Shown here in pieces: positions 1 to 6,825 of a stretch of 15,157 bases of DNA. Below the pieces are notes generated by a model. That model searched no databases, was not told the DNA's origin, and worked only from the letters and a program-made list of their open reading frames with translations. The first letter of the stretch is position 1. Each line of letters opens with the position of its first letter. The stretch is taken from assembly GCF_014306155.1 (NCBI RefSeq), contig NZ_JACRWH010000053.1:1-15157 (forward strand). The letters are read 5' to 3'. Origin of the DNA: Holdemanella hominis (lineage in GTDB: Bacteria > Bacillota_I > Bacilli_A > Erysipelotrichales > Erysipelotrichaceae). Both the position numbers and the translations under genes were made by a program.

Positions 1-20
1 TGTTTCTTTTTATTTGCCAT
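1..20 (-). CDS. Start of an unidentified gene, cut by the window edge
   Basis: Only the first six codons are visible (MANKKK). The start is chosen because a purine-rich ribosome binding site (AAAGGAAGG, 30-38) sits nine bases before the ATG. It lies 97 bp downstream of the adhesin stop on the same strand, so it is probably the next gene of the element. Six residues give no clue to function. An overlapping 13-codon frame starting at 51 has its SD-like bases touching the ATG and is less likely to be translated. Confidence 0.5.
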
Positions 21-116
21 TTTCTTTTGCCTTCCTTTGTCTTTGAATCATCCTCTTTCTATTGTACCACTGGTGTAAATTTTCTCTTTTTGACTAGTCC
101 TATTTATATGCTAACA

Positions 117-2870
117 TCATTGTTTATTTTCATCCGTTTTAACTGTCTTGATGATCTTTTTGAAATCTTCATCCTTAGAGATTTCGTATTCTTCATTAGC
201 ATCATCACCAACGATCATTAACTGACCAGATGCAAGGGTAGTGACAAAAGATTTAGCTGTCTTATCATAGACTTCAAAAATGGCTCCATTTAAGAAATGA
301 TCATGATGATCTTTATCCACCTTGTTGACATCTAGTTCAATACGACGTTTTTCATTGTGCAATTCCATAGGAACGATAACAGTTGATTTTGTTGTATCTT
401 CATCATAGTTGAATGTGAAATCATGTTTTTCTTCATCTAATTTAAAGCCTACATTTGTTTCAAGTTCTTTAACGTAATAATCACCTGTAGGAAGATCTAA
501 ATGTTCAACATTTTTACCATCTTTATCAATCGTTAATGTGCCAACTAGTCCATCAGCAGGAATGATGACTTTATCATCTACAGTAATATCCTTTTTAGAA
601 TAAACACCAAAGACAACATCTTTGTAGGCTTCTTTATCTTCATCTTCAAATGTCTTAGTGATCTGTAAATCCAACTTTTGTCTTTCGTTGACATAAGACT
701 GTTTGATTTCGACTACATCGATCATCTGACCCGCATATTCAATATCAAAGTTATAGCTATTTTCATCTAATACATATCCAGTCTGTGTTGTGGTTTCTTT
801 AATAGAATATTTACCTAACTGAAGCAATGATGAAGTTGTAACACCATCACCTGTAGTAAATGTATCTACAACATCTCCTTTGTGGAACCATACTGTTCCT
901 TCTGGAGTAACGATATCTTCACGTGCTATGATTTCATACGTAACACCAGATAGATATTTTTCTTTATAGACTGGTGAATAAAGTGTTCCATAATCTGTTT
1001 CAAATTCTTTTGCTCCTGACAACATCTCACCTGTCTTTTCCACATAAACCAGTCCTTTTTGGGTCTTGTTATCAAAGTTCATAAAAATTTCTGTACTAGA
1101 ACCATCCACATTAATTGGAATCTCTGTATCTTTTAATACATAGCCATGAGGTGCTTTGATCTCCACTAATTTATATTCACCATACTTTAATGGAGAAGGT
1201 AAATGTACAGAACCATCTTCATCCGTTTTAAATATATCTGTAGTTTCTTTTTTAGGATACGTTACTTCCTGTGTTACATAATTACCATCTGCATCTTTGA
1301 TTTTGAATTCTACTCCGGCTGCCGGAATACGTTTTCCAGTTTCACTGTCCGTTTTGTAGATAGTTAATTCTGCTTTGATTGTATCATTATAGATGTTATA
1401 GAAATATGTCTTCTCATTTTGATCAATCTTTACTTCAAAAGGATCCAAAGTATCATATCCTTTTGTTGCGTGTTCTTTAACGATATAGGTTCCATATGGA
1501 AGATACTCACTAATAGCTCGACCATCTTCATCCGTAGTCAATGTTGATACGACTTTACCTGTCGATTTTAAAATAATATCAAATTTAAATCCTTCACCAG
1601 GCTTTTGAACATTGCTTTGGAATAATCCATATTTCTCTTTGTCAATCGTTTTTGCAATTTCAATACGACCCTTAACTACTTGGTCTTTAACTGTTGTATA
1701 GAATGTACTAGGTGTGTTATCACCTGAATATTTAAGTTCTACTGTATTACAAGAACTGTTAGTTAAATATCCTTCAGGAGAAGTAACCTCACACACATTT
1801 AAAGTTGTTCCAACTGGATATTTTTTAGATTTAACTTTTGAACCATTTGTCGTAATTGTTTCAAGTACATTTCCACTTGTATCTTTAATCGCAAATGTAG
1901 CTCCATTGAATGTAGCATCTCCTTGAGTCTTAGTACCTGTTTGAGAATCCTGTTTTTCAACTTCAATATCTGCATACATCAAATCAAAGTTTAATTTGAA
2001 GTTTGGAGAAGGATCTCGCCTCGATGCTAAATAAATGACTCTTTGATAGCCAGCTGATCCATAAATGACATTCACATCACGTGCACTAAAATTACGTGAA
2101 AAAGTAATACTCTTATCATAATTTTCAGATGTGATAGCTACTGTTAGATTGTTTCCATTTACAGAAGCACGAATCCCATTTGAATTTGTGATTGAGTAAT
2201 TTGATAAAGTCCCTTTTGTGTCCGTCAAAGTGACAGGTGTATTCAATCCCATCTTGATTGTTTGATTATTGAATGACGGTCTGCCTTGAGGCTGAGCACG
2301 TAAATTGTTGATGACTGCTACCTCATTTGAAATATCATACACTGTAGTTCCATCTGTATAGTAAGGCTGATACCAAGTTCCAGTCACTGCCTGCCAAATC
2401 ATAACCTGAGTTGCGACATAGTATTTTTCTGTTTGATGTCCAGAATAACCATATCCATAATAATTGATTTCCCAGATATTCTGACGCGTTTGTTCAGATA
2501 ATTCATCCCATTTTGCGGTATCTTCATGATAATCCAAGCCTTCTGTAAAAAGCTGCATAGGCTCAATACAGAATACTGTCTTATCCCCAACATACAATTG
2601 CTGTACATAATCAAATCCATACTGATTGGCAATATGGATCATCGCATAAATACTGCCTGTTCCTGTTGTATCCGTTAATGAGATTCCATCAGATTGAGGC
2701 ATCAAATCAGGAAATACATCTTCTGCATTTCCAAGTTCTACAATCGTATCTAAATCATTTTCATCTGTAGTCGTTTCTTCAGCATGTACCGGTAAAGTAT
2801 TCATCAACGAATTGAGAATAACTAATGCTGTTAGAAAGAATTTACTACCTTTCTTCAATATGTTTTTCAT
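117..2870 (-). CDS. Thioester-domain/SpaA-repeat surface adhesin, C-terminally truncated
   Basis: Secreted protein of 917 aa. A signal peptide covers residues 1-30 (likely cut after VHA). An N-terminal thioester domain follows: Cys101 in FCIEP and Gln155 in ATQVMIWQ are the pair expected to form the internal thioester used by such adhesins to bind host surfaces covalently. From about residue 302 there are five complete SpaA/CnaB-like Ig domains, with recurring KTDxxG and GYxLxE-type segments, and a sixth beginning near 842. That last domain stops abruptly after KTDENKQ. No LPXTG motif, membrane segment or basic tail follows, so cell-wall anchoring is unexplained. The start at 2870 is chosen because it begins a signal peptide and has GGAAAGG nine bases upstream; the longer frame from 2945 would read through a terminator hairpin. 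Similar adhesins are common on Firmicute conjugative elements. Adhesin class is well supported; host ligand unknown. Confidence 0.85.
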   Translation of the reverse strand: MKNILKKGSKFFLTALVILNSLMNTLPVHAEETTTDENDLDTIVELGNAEDVFPDLMPQSDGISLTDTTGTGSIYAMIHIANQYGFDYVQQLYVGDKTVFCIEPMQLFTEGLDYHEDTAKWDELSEQTRQNIWEINYYGYGYSGHQTEKYYVATQVMIWQAVTGTWYQPYYTDGTTVYDISNEVAVINNLRAQPQGRPSFNNQTIKMGLNTPVTLTDTKGTLSNYSITNSNGIRASVNGNNLTVAITSENYDKSITFSRNFSARDVNVIYGSAGYQRVIYLASRRDPSPNFKLNFDLMYADIEVEKQDSQTGTKTQGDATFNGATFAIKDTSGNVLETITTNGSKVKSKKYPVGTTLNVCEVTSPEGYLTNSSCNTVELKYSGDNTPSTFYTTVKDQVVKGRIEIAKTIDKEKYGLFQSNVQKPGEGFKFDIILKSTGKVVSTLTTDEDGRAISEYLPYGTYIVKEHATKGYDTLDPFEVKIDQNEKTYFYNIYNDTIKAELTIYKTDSETGKRIPAAGVEFKIKDADGNYVTQEVTYPKKETTDIFKTDEDGSVHLPSPLKYGEYKLVEIKAPHGYVLKDTEIPINVDGSSTEIFMNFDNKTQKGLVYVEKTGEMLSGAKEFETDYGTLYSPVYKEKYLSGVTYEIIAREDIVTPEGTVWFHKGDVVDTFTTGDGVTTSSLLQLGKYSIKETTTQTGYVLDENSYNFDIEYAGQMIDVVEIKQSYVNERQKLDLQITKTFEDEDKEAYKDVVFGVYSKKDITVDDKVIIPADGLVGTLTIDKDGKNVEHLDLPTGDYYVKELETNVGFKLDEEKHDFTFNYDEDTTKSTVIVPMELHNEKRRIELDVNKVDKDHHDHFLNGAIFEVYDKTAKSFVTTLASGQLMIVGDDANEEYEISKDEDFKKIIKTVKTDENKQ

Positions 2871-2892
2871 ATTCTTTTTCCTTTCCTTTAGG

Positions 2893-2904
2893 TTGTTGCA
2901 ACAA
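2893..2904. promoter_or_regulatory. Perfect 12-bp palindrome between terminator and adhesin SD
   Basis: TTGTTGCAACAA reads the same on both strands. It lies between the T tract of the terminator and the adhesin ribosome binding site. It could be an operator for a dimeric regulator. A chance palindrome is also possible, so confidence is low. Confidence 0.3.
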
Positions 2905-2928
2905 AAAAAGCGAGAATTTTTCCTCGCT
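2903..2928 (-). terminator. Intrinsic terminator or attenuator just ahead of the adhesin
   Basis: On the minus strand, AGCGAG and CTCGCT pair (6 bp, extendable through a G-U and an A-U) around an A-rich loop, followed by seven Ts. It ends 32 bases before the adhesin ATG. Any transcript from further upstream must read through it to express the adhesin. Confidence 0.7.
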
Positions 2929-2965
2929 AAAATAATGTATTTCATTTAGATTAAGTTTTTTGATA

Positions 2966-3010
2966 TCAAGTGATAAATATCTTTATGATAATAAGATAAT
3001 ATTTCTTCAT
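2966..3010 (-). CDS. Possible tiny ORF, Ile-rich, 14 aa
   Basis: The frame reads MKKYYLIIIKIFIT. Its ATG overlaps the stop codon of the preceding 10-codon ORF in an ATGA arrangement, which would allow translational coupling. Its own ribosome binding site is poor. The peptide is hydrophobic with five Ile. Function is unknown; it may be a chance frame in the leader. Confidence 0.25.
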   Translation of the reverse strand: MKKYYLIIIKIFIT

Positions 3011-3039
3011 TTCCATTGTTTAAATGAAATATTATTCAT
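3007..3039 (-). CDS. Possible 10-aa leader peptide MNNISFKQWK
   Basis: A textbook ribosome binding site (AAGGAG, eight bases before the ATG) precedes a ten-codon frame that ends in TGA. It lies directly after the terminator of the folded leader RNA and before the adhesin. A strong SD on so short a frame suggests real translation, perhaps a leader peptide that couples ribosome movement to the second terminator. The codons show no clear amino acid bias beyond one Trp. Function is unproven. Confidence 0.45.
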   Translation of the reverse strand: MNNISFKQWK

Positions 3040-3052
3040 TCAATACTCTCCT

Positions 3053-3083
3053 TCTAAAATTAAAAGGCGATTACTCGCCTTTT
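3053..3083 (-). terminator. Intrinsic terminator of the leader RNA
   Basis: AAAAGGCGA and TCGCCTTTT form a perfect 9-bp stem (3062-3083) with a 4-base loop. On the minus strand a T-rich tail follows. It could also end transcripts of the secreted-protein gene upstream. Confidence 0.75.
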
Positions 3084-3178
3084 AAGATGTTTAGCAGTTT
3101 TCTCTGCACTGAAACAAATTTTAGGTCTTTGTTCCGACCAATGGCATGGGTTTATAGTCTCCATACCGACTCTTCAGT
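3053..3178 (-). ncRNA. Folded leader RNA or small RNA with its own promoter and terminator
   Basis: A three-way junction can be drawn by eye on the minus strand. The closing stem is ACTGAAG (3178-3172) with TTTCAGT. A second stem GGTATGG/CCATGCC has an 11-base loop, and a third stem GGTC/GACC an 8-base loop. A small GCAG/CTGC hairpin follows, then a 9-bp terminator with a GTAA loop. A promoter-like sequence is positioned to start transcription at or a few bases inside the closing stem. It could be a riboswitch-like attenuator for the adhesin, or a stand-alone small RNA of about 125 nt. It does not match any riboswitch consensus I can recall. Confidence 0.5.
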
Positions 3179-3181
3179 TAT

Positions 3182-3210
3182 AATATATCCTTTTTACTAA
3201 TAAGATACAA
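3182..3210 (-). promoter_or_regulatory. Promoter of the folded leader RNA
   Basis: TTGTAT (3205-3210) and TATATT (3182-3187) are separated by exactly 17 bp. The predicted start falls at or just inside the first stem of the folded RNA. It is the best sigma-A-like site between the secreted-protein gene and the adhesin. Confidence 0.55.
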
Positions 3211-3239
3211 ATTAAATGATTTTTTCTCATAGGCCTTTT

Positions 3240-3923
3240 TTATTGAATCAAACTTCCATTGCTCCAAAGGTTCAATCCGTAATAGGCAATACTATGATTA
3301 TTTCGATATACAGGCTGCACTGAATAATTTGTTATTTCATCATTTCCAATGTACATCACATCATTCATATAGTATTCACCTGCTGATTCTGCTTCAGACA
3401 TCGAACCAAACGTTGCATAATAGAAGTTACTATCTAAGATCACATCACAGGAAACATTTTGATTAATACCTCCTGGACATGCATAACTTGGTTGTACTGT
3501 TTCTGGTGCAGGTGCTGGTTCAGTAACAGTTTCTTCTTTTGAGGTGGTTTGTTGCACTGAATCATTCGTAGTTGAAGAATTGTTATTACCAGAATCAATT
3601 ACTTTTGTATCAGATTTCTCACTACTCTTTGAAGTATCATTACTTTGAGTATCTTGTTTTTTTGTGCCAGAAGAAACGCTCTCTTTTTTTGAATCACTTT
3701 TATTGGTTGTATTTTCTTCCTTAACCTGAATTTCATTTGTTTTTAATTCCTTTTTGTCAATATTTTCATGTTTACTAACTTTAAATTTCTTCTTTTTAAC
3801 ACTCGTTGTTTCCTTAGAAGACTTTTCCACAGTGGGAACAGAAATATCTTGATCTGATCTAATTGCTGCTCCTGCTCCAATCATCATCACAGTACTAACC
3901 ACTGAAATAATTAACTTCTTCAT
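3240..3923 (-). CDS. Small secreted or membrane-anchored protein, Ser/Thr/Lys-rich linker, unknown C-terminal domain
   Basis: The 227-aa product starts with MKKLIISVVSTVMMIGAGAA, a charged N-terminus plus hydrophobic stretch typical of a signal peptide or N-terminal anchor. There is no lipobox cysteine. Residues of about 30-140 are a low-complexity Lys/Ser/Thr/Glu linker, with a short Pro-Ala-Glu run near 141-147. The C-terminal 75 or so residues look folded, are rich in Tyr, Asn and Gly, and contain two Cys (in ACPGG and VSCDV) that could form a disulfide. The start at 3923 is chosen over one 15 bases upstream because GGAGG lies eight bases before this ATG. It sits between parB and the adhesin on the same strand, suggesting a surface role for the element, such as mating contact or exclusion. 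I do not recognise the C-terminal domain. Confidence 0.75.
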   Translation of the reverse strand: MKKLIISVVSTVMMIGAGAAIRSDQDISVPTVEKSSKETTSVKKKKFKVSKHENIDKKELKTNEIQVKEENTTNKSDSKKESVSSGTKKQDTQSNDTSKSSEKSDTKVIDSGNNNSSTTNDSVQQTTSKEETVTEPAPAPETVQPSYACPGGINQNVSCDVILDSNFYYATFGSMSEAESAGEYYMNDVMYIGNDEITNYSVQPVYRNNHSIAYYGLNLWSNGSLIQ

Positions 3924-4041
3924 TTGATTTACCTCCATTTGTATTTCTTAATAACATCTCTTTATTTAAAAATACTCAATATAAATTTTATTTACCAACA
4001 TACAAATATTCATTCTATCTATATAACAAACATTTTTTCTT

Positions 4042-4074
4042 TTTCGGTAGGTAATAAGATTCTTTCGGTAGGTA
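4042..4074 (+). repeat. Two direct 12-bp repeats TTTCGGTAGGTA
   Basis: Identical copies at 4042-4053 and 4063-4074 repeat with a 21-bp period, which puts them on the same face of the helix. They lie just downstream of parB. Candidate binding sites for ParB or another element protein. Confidence 0.6.
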
Positions 4075-4120
4075 GGAGGGGTTTTAGGGGAGGTAAAAGT
4101 CACACCTCACCACGCAAAGA

Positions 4121-4143
4121 CAAACTGCCCCTCCAACAGTTTG
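4121..4143 (-). terminator. Weak terminator-like hairpin after parB
   Basis: CAAACTG and CAGTTTG pair (7 bp) around a 9-base G-rich loop, 40 bp past the parB stop. The tail on the minus strand is only TCTTTG, so it may be a different kind of structure. Confidence 0.3.
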
Positions 4144-4183
4144 GAACAATCACAAGTACGAACAAAGCAATTTCTACATTCAA

Positions 4184-5155
4184 TTATCGCTCTTGTTCTC
4201 GTGATCTTTTCTTTGCCCAGTTTTCCAGCAAGTGGATTATCAAATCCTTTTTCTTGCCTGGTGTGTAATCCTTGGGAAAATATTTATCAATTTCCTTCAT
4301 TTGAAAAGATAATTTCTCTCTTTGGTTTGGTTTTTCCTCAGAAAGCGTATCTTCAATAAAGTCTGCAGTAAGTTCACCATCATGACTTAATCTCTTGAAT
4401 TCCTGACATTGAGCTAATGATGGAGTTCTTTGATTTTCAATAATCGCATTCACCAAATCAAATTGTTCCGATTCCGTTAAATATGACAATTCAACAGCTG
4501 GATTAAATGCAATTTTTATCTCATTCTCATTTCGTCCATCCACCATTTCCTGCAATGGTTCAATAAGATAGGTTAAACGTATAAAACGTCTAATTTGATT
4601 CATGCTAACACCTATCTGTTCACCTAATTTTGCTGCACTCTCTGACTTCCAACCAACTTGGTTGGAAGTAGTTTTATCATATTCAACATGAACATCATCA
4701 ACATTAATATCTACTTTTTTACCTTGATGTTTCATAGCTTCTAAGCGCATTTTATAGGCATAACCTCTTTCGCTAGGATAAATGTTTTCACGCTGAATAT
4801 TTGAATCTACCATCAGAATTGTTGCATGATCATCATCCAAATCTCGTATGATAACATTCATTTCGGTTTTTCCTAGCTGTGACATGGCAAATTTACGCCT
4901 GTGACCAGAAATCATTTCATAAGTTCCATCTGGTTTAGGCCGTACAAGTGCAGGCATCAGCATATCGTTTTCTTTGATTGAATCAATCAGCTTCGCCATA
5001 TCCTCATCCATAGTTACATGAAATGGGTGACCTTCAAAATCTTTAATTTTGTTTATAGGGATTGTCATTACCTTTTCGGTATTGGCTTCCTGTCTTTCTT
5101 CTTCTGTAGAAAATAAGGAGTCATAGCTTGGCAATCCTAAGTCTAATTTTGGCAA
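4184..5155 (-). CDS. parB: ParB/Spo0J-family DNA-binding protein
   Basis: The 323-aa protein has a ParB/Srx-fold N-terminal domain with the ParB box (ISGHRRKFAMSQLG, about residues 82-95) and an ENIYPSERGYAYKMRLEAM segment typical of the family. A helix-turn-helix follows (SAAKLGEQIGVSMNQIRRFIRL). Family members bind centromere-like sites and use CTP in that box; with the ParA upstream this would partition or stabilise the element. The likely start is TTG at 5155: AGGAGG lies eight bases before it, while the GTG at 5164 overlaps the SD itself. It follows the zinc-ribbon gene by 15 bp. A role in element-specific gene regulation, instead of partition, cannot be excluded. Confidence 0.88.
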   Translation of the reverse strand: MPKLDLGLPSYDSLFSTEEERQEANTEKVMTIPINKIKDFEGHPFHVTMDEDMAKLIDSIKENDMLMPALVRPKPDGTYEMISGHRRKFAMSQLGKTEMNVIIRDLDDDHATILMVDSNIQRENIYPSERGYAYKMRLEAMKHQGKKVDINVDDVHVEYDKTTSNQVGWKSESAAKLGEQIGVSMNQIRRFIRLTYLIEPLQEMVDGRNENEIKIAFNPAVELSYLTESEQFDLVNAIIENQRTPSLAQCQEFKRLSHDGELTADFIEDTLSEEKPNQREKLSFQMKEIDKYFPKDYTPGKKKDLIIHLLENWAKKRSREQER

Positions 5156-5170
5156 GTTTGCCACCTCCTT

Positions 5171-5380
5171 TTAAAATAAAGTGAGTTGTATATTCTTTTT
5201 TAATACATGATGATTCCATTCTTCAATCGCTTGATCTGATGTTGGCTCAGTTTTCGTTCTTTTAGAGCATAACGTACAGATAACATACTGGCCATAATAT
5301 CCATTGATTCTTTTACTGTTCCAATCAATTACTACATGGGCAGTTGAATGACAAAACGGACATCGTTTGATTCTAGGCAT
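5171..5380 (-). CDS. Lar-like zinc-ribbon protein
   Basis: This 69-aa protein has a zinc-ribbon arrangement: CPFC near the N-terminus (residues 7-10) and CTLC around residues 35-38. A DQAIEEWNHHV segment follows. The pattern CPFC...CxxC...A..WN is that of the restriction-alleviation (Lar) family found on phages and mobile elements. The Escherichia Lar protein modulates type I restriction; for this distant relative that function is only a possibility. Its start overlaps the end of the SSB gene by 8 bp, indicating translational coupling within the parA-ssb-lar-parB operon. Confidence 0.7.
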   Translation of the reverse strand: MPRIKRCPFCHSTAHVVIDWNSKRINGYYGQYVICTLCSKRTKTEPTSDQAIEEWNHHVLKKNIQLTLF

Positions 5381-5678
5381 CCAGCAATCTAAAAGATTCT
5401 ACAACCACATTTGTGGAATAATTCTTTTTACCATTTTTCTCATATGAGTTTGTTCGGATATTTCCTTCAATGTGATAAGCTGTATCCTTTTCTCCTTTTC
5501 TACAGATGGCATTCGCTATTTCTCCAAATGCGATACAGTTAATATAATCTGAATACGAATTAATTCCATCTCTTGTACAAATTAAGCAAAACTTCACAAA
5601 AGAATTGCCCTTATCATTTTTAGTAACTTCAATATCTCTTGAGAGTTTTCCATTCAATAAAACATAATTGTTTGTCAT
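5373..5678 (-). CDS. ssb: Short single-stranded DNA-binding protein (OB fold)
   Basis: The 101-aa product has the SSB layout: NYVLLNGKLSRDIEV at the N-terminus, FVKFCLIC, then a YINCIAFGEIANAI strand and the HIEGNIRTNSYEKNGKKNY segment seen in many SSBs. It lacks the Gly/Pro linker and the acidic DDDLPF-like tail of cellular SSB (usually 150-180 aa), so it would not recruit repair partners in the usual way. Short tail-less SSBs are common on plasmids and conjugative elements, where they can coat transferred strands. The gene begins 13 bp after parA; the parA stop codon lies within this gene's ribosome binding site (TAGGAG). Confidence 0.85.
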   Translation of the reverse strand: MTNNYVLLNGKLSRDIEVTKNDKGNSFVKFCLICTRDGINSYSDYINCIAFGEIANAICRKGEKDTAYHIEGNIRTNSYEKNGKKNYSTNVVVESFRLLDA

Positions 5679-5691
5679 TTACATTTTTCTC

Positions 5692-6510
5692 CTATCTATT
5701 TAATTCTTCTTTGTGCTTTACTTTTTGATTGTTGATTAATTCCTTTGTAAGATTTGCATAAGCTAAAGCTACTTTAGAGTCTTTGGCATACGCATAGATA
5801 CTCTTACCGGAAATACTTGCTTCACTCGCTTTCGTTGCTTTTGGAATGATTGTATCAAACACACGAATATTCTTTCCGAAACTTTCTCGAATCGTTTCAA
5901 TCGTACTCTTTGTTAGATTCGTATTTAGATCCGCAAGCGTCATTACAATACCGGTGATTTTTAGATTACTATTAATCTTACGTTGAACTTTTCCTACCGT
6001 CTGTAATAACTTAGTCATTCCTTTTGCAGGAAGATACTGCGTCTGTACTGGTATCAGTACTTCATCAGCTGCTGATAAAGCATTAACCGTCAACATACCT
6101 AATGATGGTGGACAATCAATAAAGATGTAATCATATTGATTTCTCAATGGCTCAATACAATTACTTAAAGTCTGTTCTCTGTTGATCACACTTACTAAAC
6201 GCATTTCAAAATCAGCTAATTCAATATTTGCCGGAATTAAATCCACATGTTCTTCATGATGTAAGATTAACGATTCATAATTAATATCATTGTCATTGAT
6301 ATAATCATCAAGCATAGATGAAACAGAGTGTTCCAATGAATCATTGTTTTTCCATCCAAGACAACTTGTAAGATCACCCTGAGGATCAAAATCCACAATC
6401 AATACATTGCATCCATTGCGAGCCAAACCAATGGCCACATTCTCTGTAGTTGTAGTTTTGCCGACACCACCTTTTTGATTTGTGACTGCGATTACTTTAC
6501 ATTTTGGCAT
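5692..6510 (-). CDS. parA: ParA/Soj-family partition ATPase
   Basis: The 272-aa protein has a deviant Walker A (NQKGGVGKTTT, about residues 11-21), a Walker A-prime region (LIVDFDPQGDLT) and a Walker B (YIFIDCPPSLG), diagnostic of ParA/MinD ATPases of the Soj type without an N-terminal HTH. It would segregate or position the element together with ParB. The start at 6510 follows AAGGAG by eight bases and begins MPKCKVIAVTNQKGG. An in-frame ATG at 6570 lacks an SD and would be read through a regulatory hairpin. It is the first gene of the parA-ssb-lar-parB group. Translation is probably controlled by the hairpin that masks its SD. Confidence 0.92.
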   Translation of the reverse strand: MPKCKVIAVTNQKGGVGKTTTTENVAIGLARNGCNVLIVDFDPQGDLTSCLGWKNNDSLEHSVSSMLDDYINDNDINYESLILHHEEHVDLIPANIELADFEMRLVSVINREQTLSNCIEPLRNQYDYIFIDCPPSLGMLTVNALSAADEVLIPVQTQYLPAKGMTKLLQTVGKVQRKINSNLKITGIVMTLADLNTNLTKSTIETIRESFGKNIRVFDTIIPKATKASEASISGKSIYAYAKDSKVALAYANLTKELINNQKVKHKEELNR

Positions 6511-6515
6511 AATAA

Positions 6516-6564
6516 AAACTCCTTTCTCATATACCAGGATTTCCTGGCTATGTAAAAGGAGTTT
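6516..6564 (-). promoter_or_regulatory. Nested palindrome that masks the parA ribosome binding site
   Basis: Outer arms AAACTCCTTT and AAAGGAGTTT (10 bp, perfect) enclose an inner CCAGGA-AA-TCCTGG hairpin. Between them ACATA and TATG segments also pair with a small bulge. In the mRNA the outer 3' arm contains the parA SD (AAGGAG), so the fold would block translation. As DNA, the inner palindrome (6534-6547) could be an operator for ParA, ParB or another repressor. Confidence 0.7.
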
Positions 6565-6743
6565 GCTCATATTGTCTTGTTTTATGCTTCTATACGCTTA
6601 TGTTTGGCCACTCATCAAGTGTTCTTAAAAGATGCACATTAGCTGAGAGCCTATTTTTATTAGCTGGAAGCAGTCAAAATATTTGAATCAAGCTAATTTC
6701 TATTGTCTGAGAAAGCAGTAAAAATCATCCAATTTCTGATAAG
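6565..6743. other. Non-coding element end between parA and the tRNA terminator
   Basis: No gene is supported here. It contains a pair of imperfect 13-bp direct repeats. A weak minus-strand promoter candidate for parA (TTGATG, 18 bp, TATAGA) lies near 6583-6620. Confidence 0.4.
6638..6697. repeat. Short repeats ATTAGCTGRRAGC with an inverted half copy
   Basis: Copies at 6638-6650 and 6659-6671 match at 11 of 13 bases with a 21-bp period. An inverted AGCTAAT lies at 6691-6697. Their position near the presumed element end suggests arm-type sites for an integrase or excisionase, or ParB sites. Confidence 0.4.
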
Positions 6744-6776
6744 AAAAAAGCGACAAAATCAACAGACTCTATCGCT
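6744..6776 (-). terminator. Strong terminator after tRNA-Arg(CCU)
   Basis: On the minus strand AGCGATAGAGTC pairs with GATTTTGTCGCT (12 bp including three G-U) around a TGTT loop, followed by a run of Ts. It ends the tRNA transcript before the parA region. Confidence 0.75.
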
Positions 6777-6825
6777 TAGTTACATGGATTACAAAGTATT
6801 GAAAACCCTTTGTTTAATAAATAAA

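Larger units (their letters stand above)
3939..4183. other. Non-coding region between parB and the secreted-protein gene
   Basis: These 245 bp hold no convincing gene. They contain two direct 12-bp repeats, a G-rich stretch on the plus strand (4067-4093, several GG and two GGGG runs) and two short hairpins (4090-4108 and 4121-4143). A likely promoter for the secreted-protein gene reads TTGTAT, 16 bp, TATATT on the minus strand. The density of repeats and hairpins would fit a partition site, replication-initiation site or transfer-origin region, but none can be assigned. Confidence 0.5.

Noticed and set aside
2870..2945. Longer adhesin start at 2945
   Set aside because: It would translate through a terminator hairpin and put 25 residues before a clear signal peptide; the ATG at 2870 has a good SD.
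3120..3178. CTGAAGAG near the 5' end of the folded leader resembles the CUGANGA core of hammerhead ribozymes
   Set aside because: The matching GAAA after stem II and the cleavage-site triplet are not in the right places.
3053..3210. T-box or c-di-GMP riboswitch upstream of the adhesin
   Set aside because: No TGGNACCGCG T-box antiterminator sequence and no GEMM core motifs are present on either strand.
3924..4359. Plus-strand open frames of 70-114 codons over the parB end and the spacer
   Set aside because: They lack ribosome binding sites and run antisense to parB or through repeats; no protein-like features are seen.
6510..6570. Longer ParA start at 6570
   Set aside because: There is no SD, and the extension is the regulatory hairpin; family N-termini begin at MPKCKVIAVTNQKGG.
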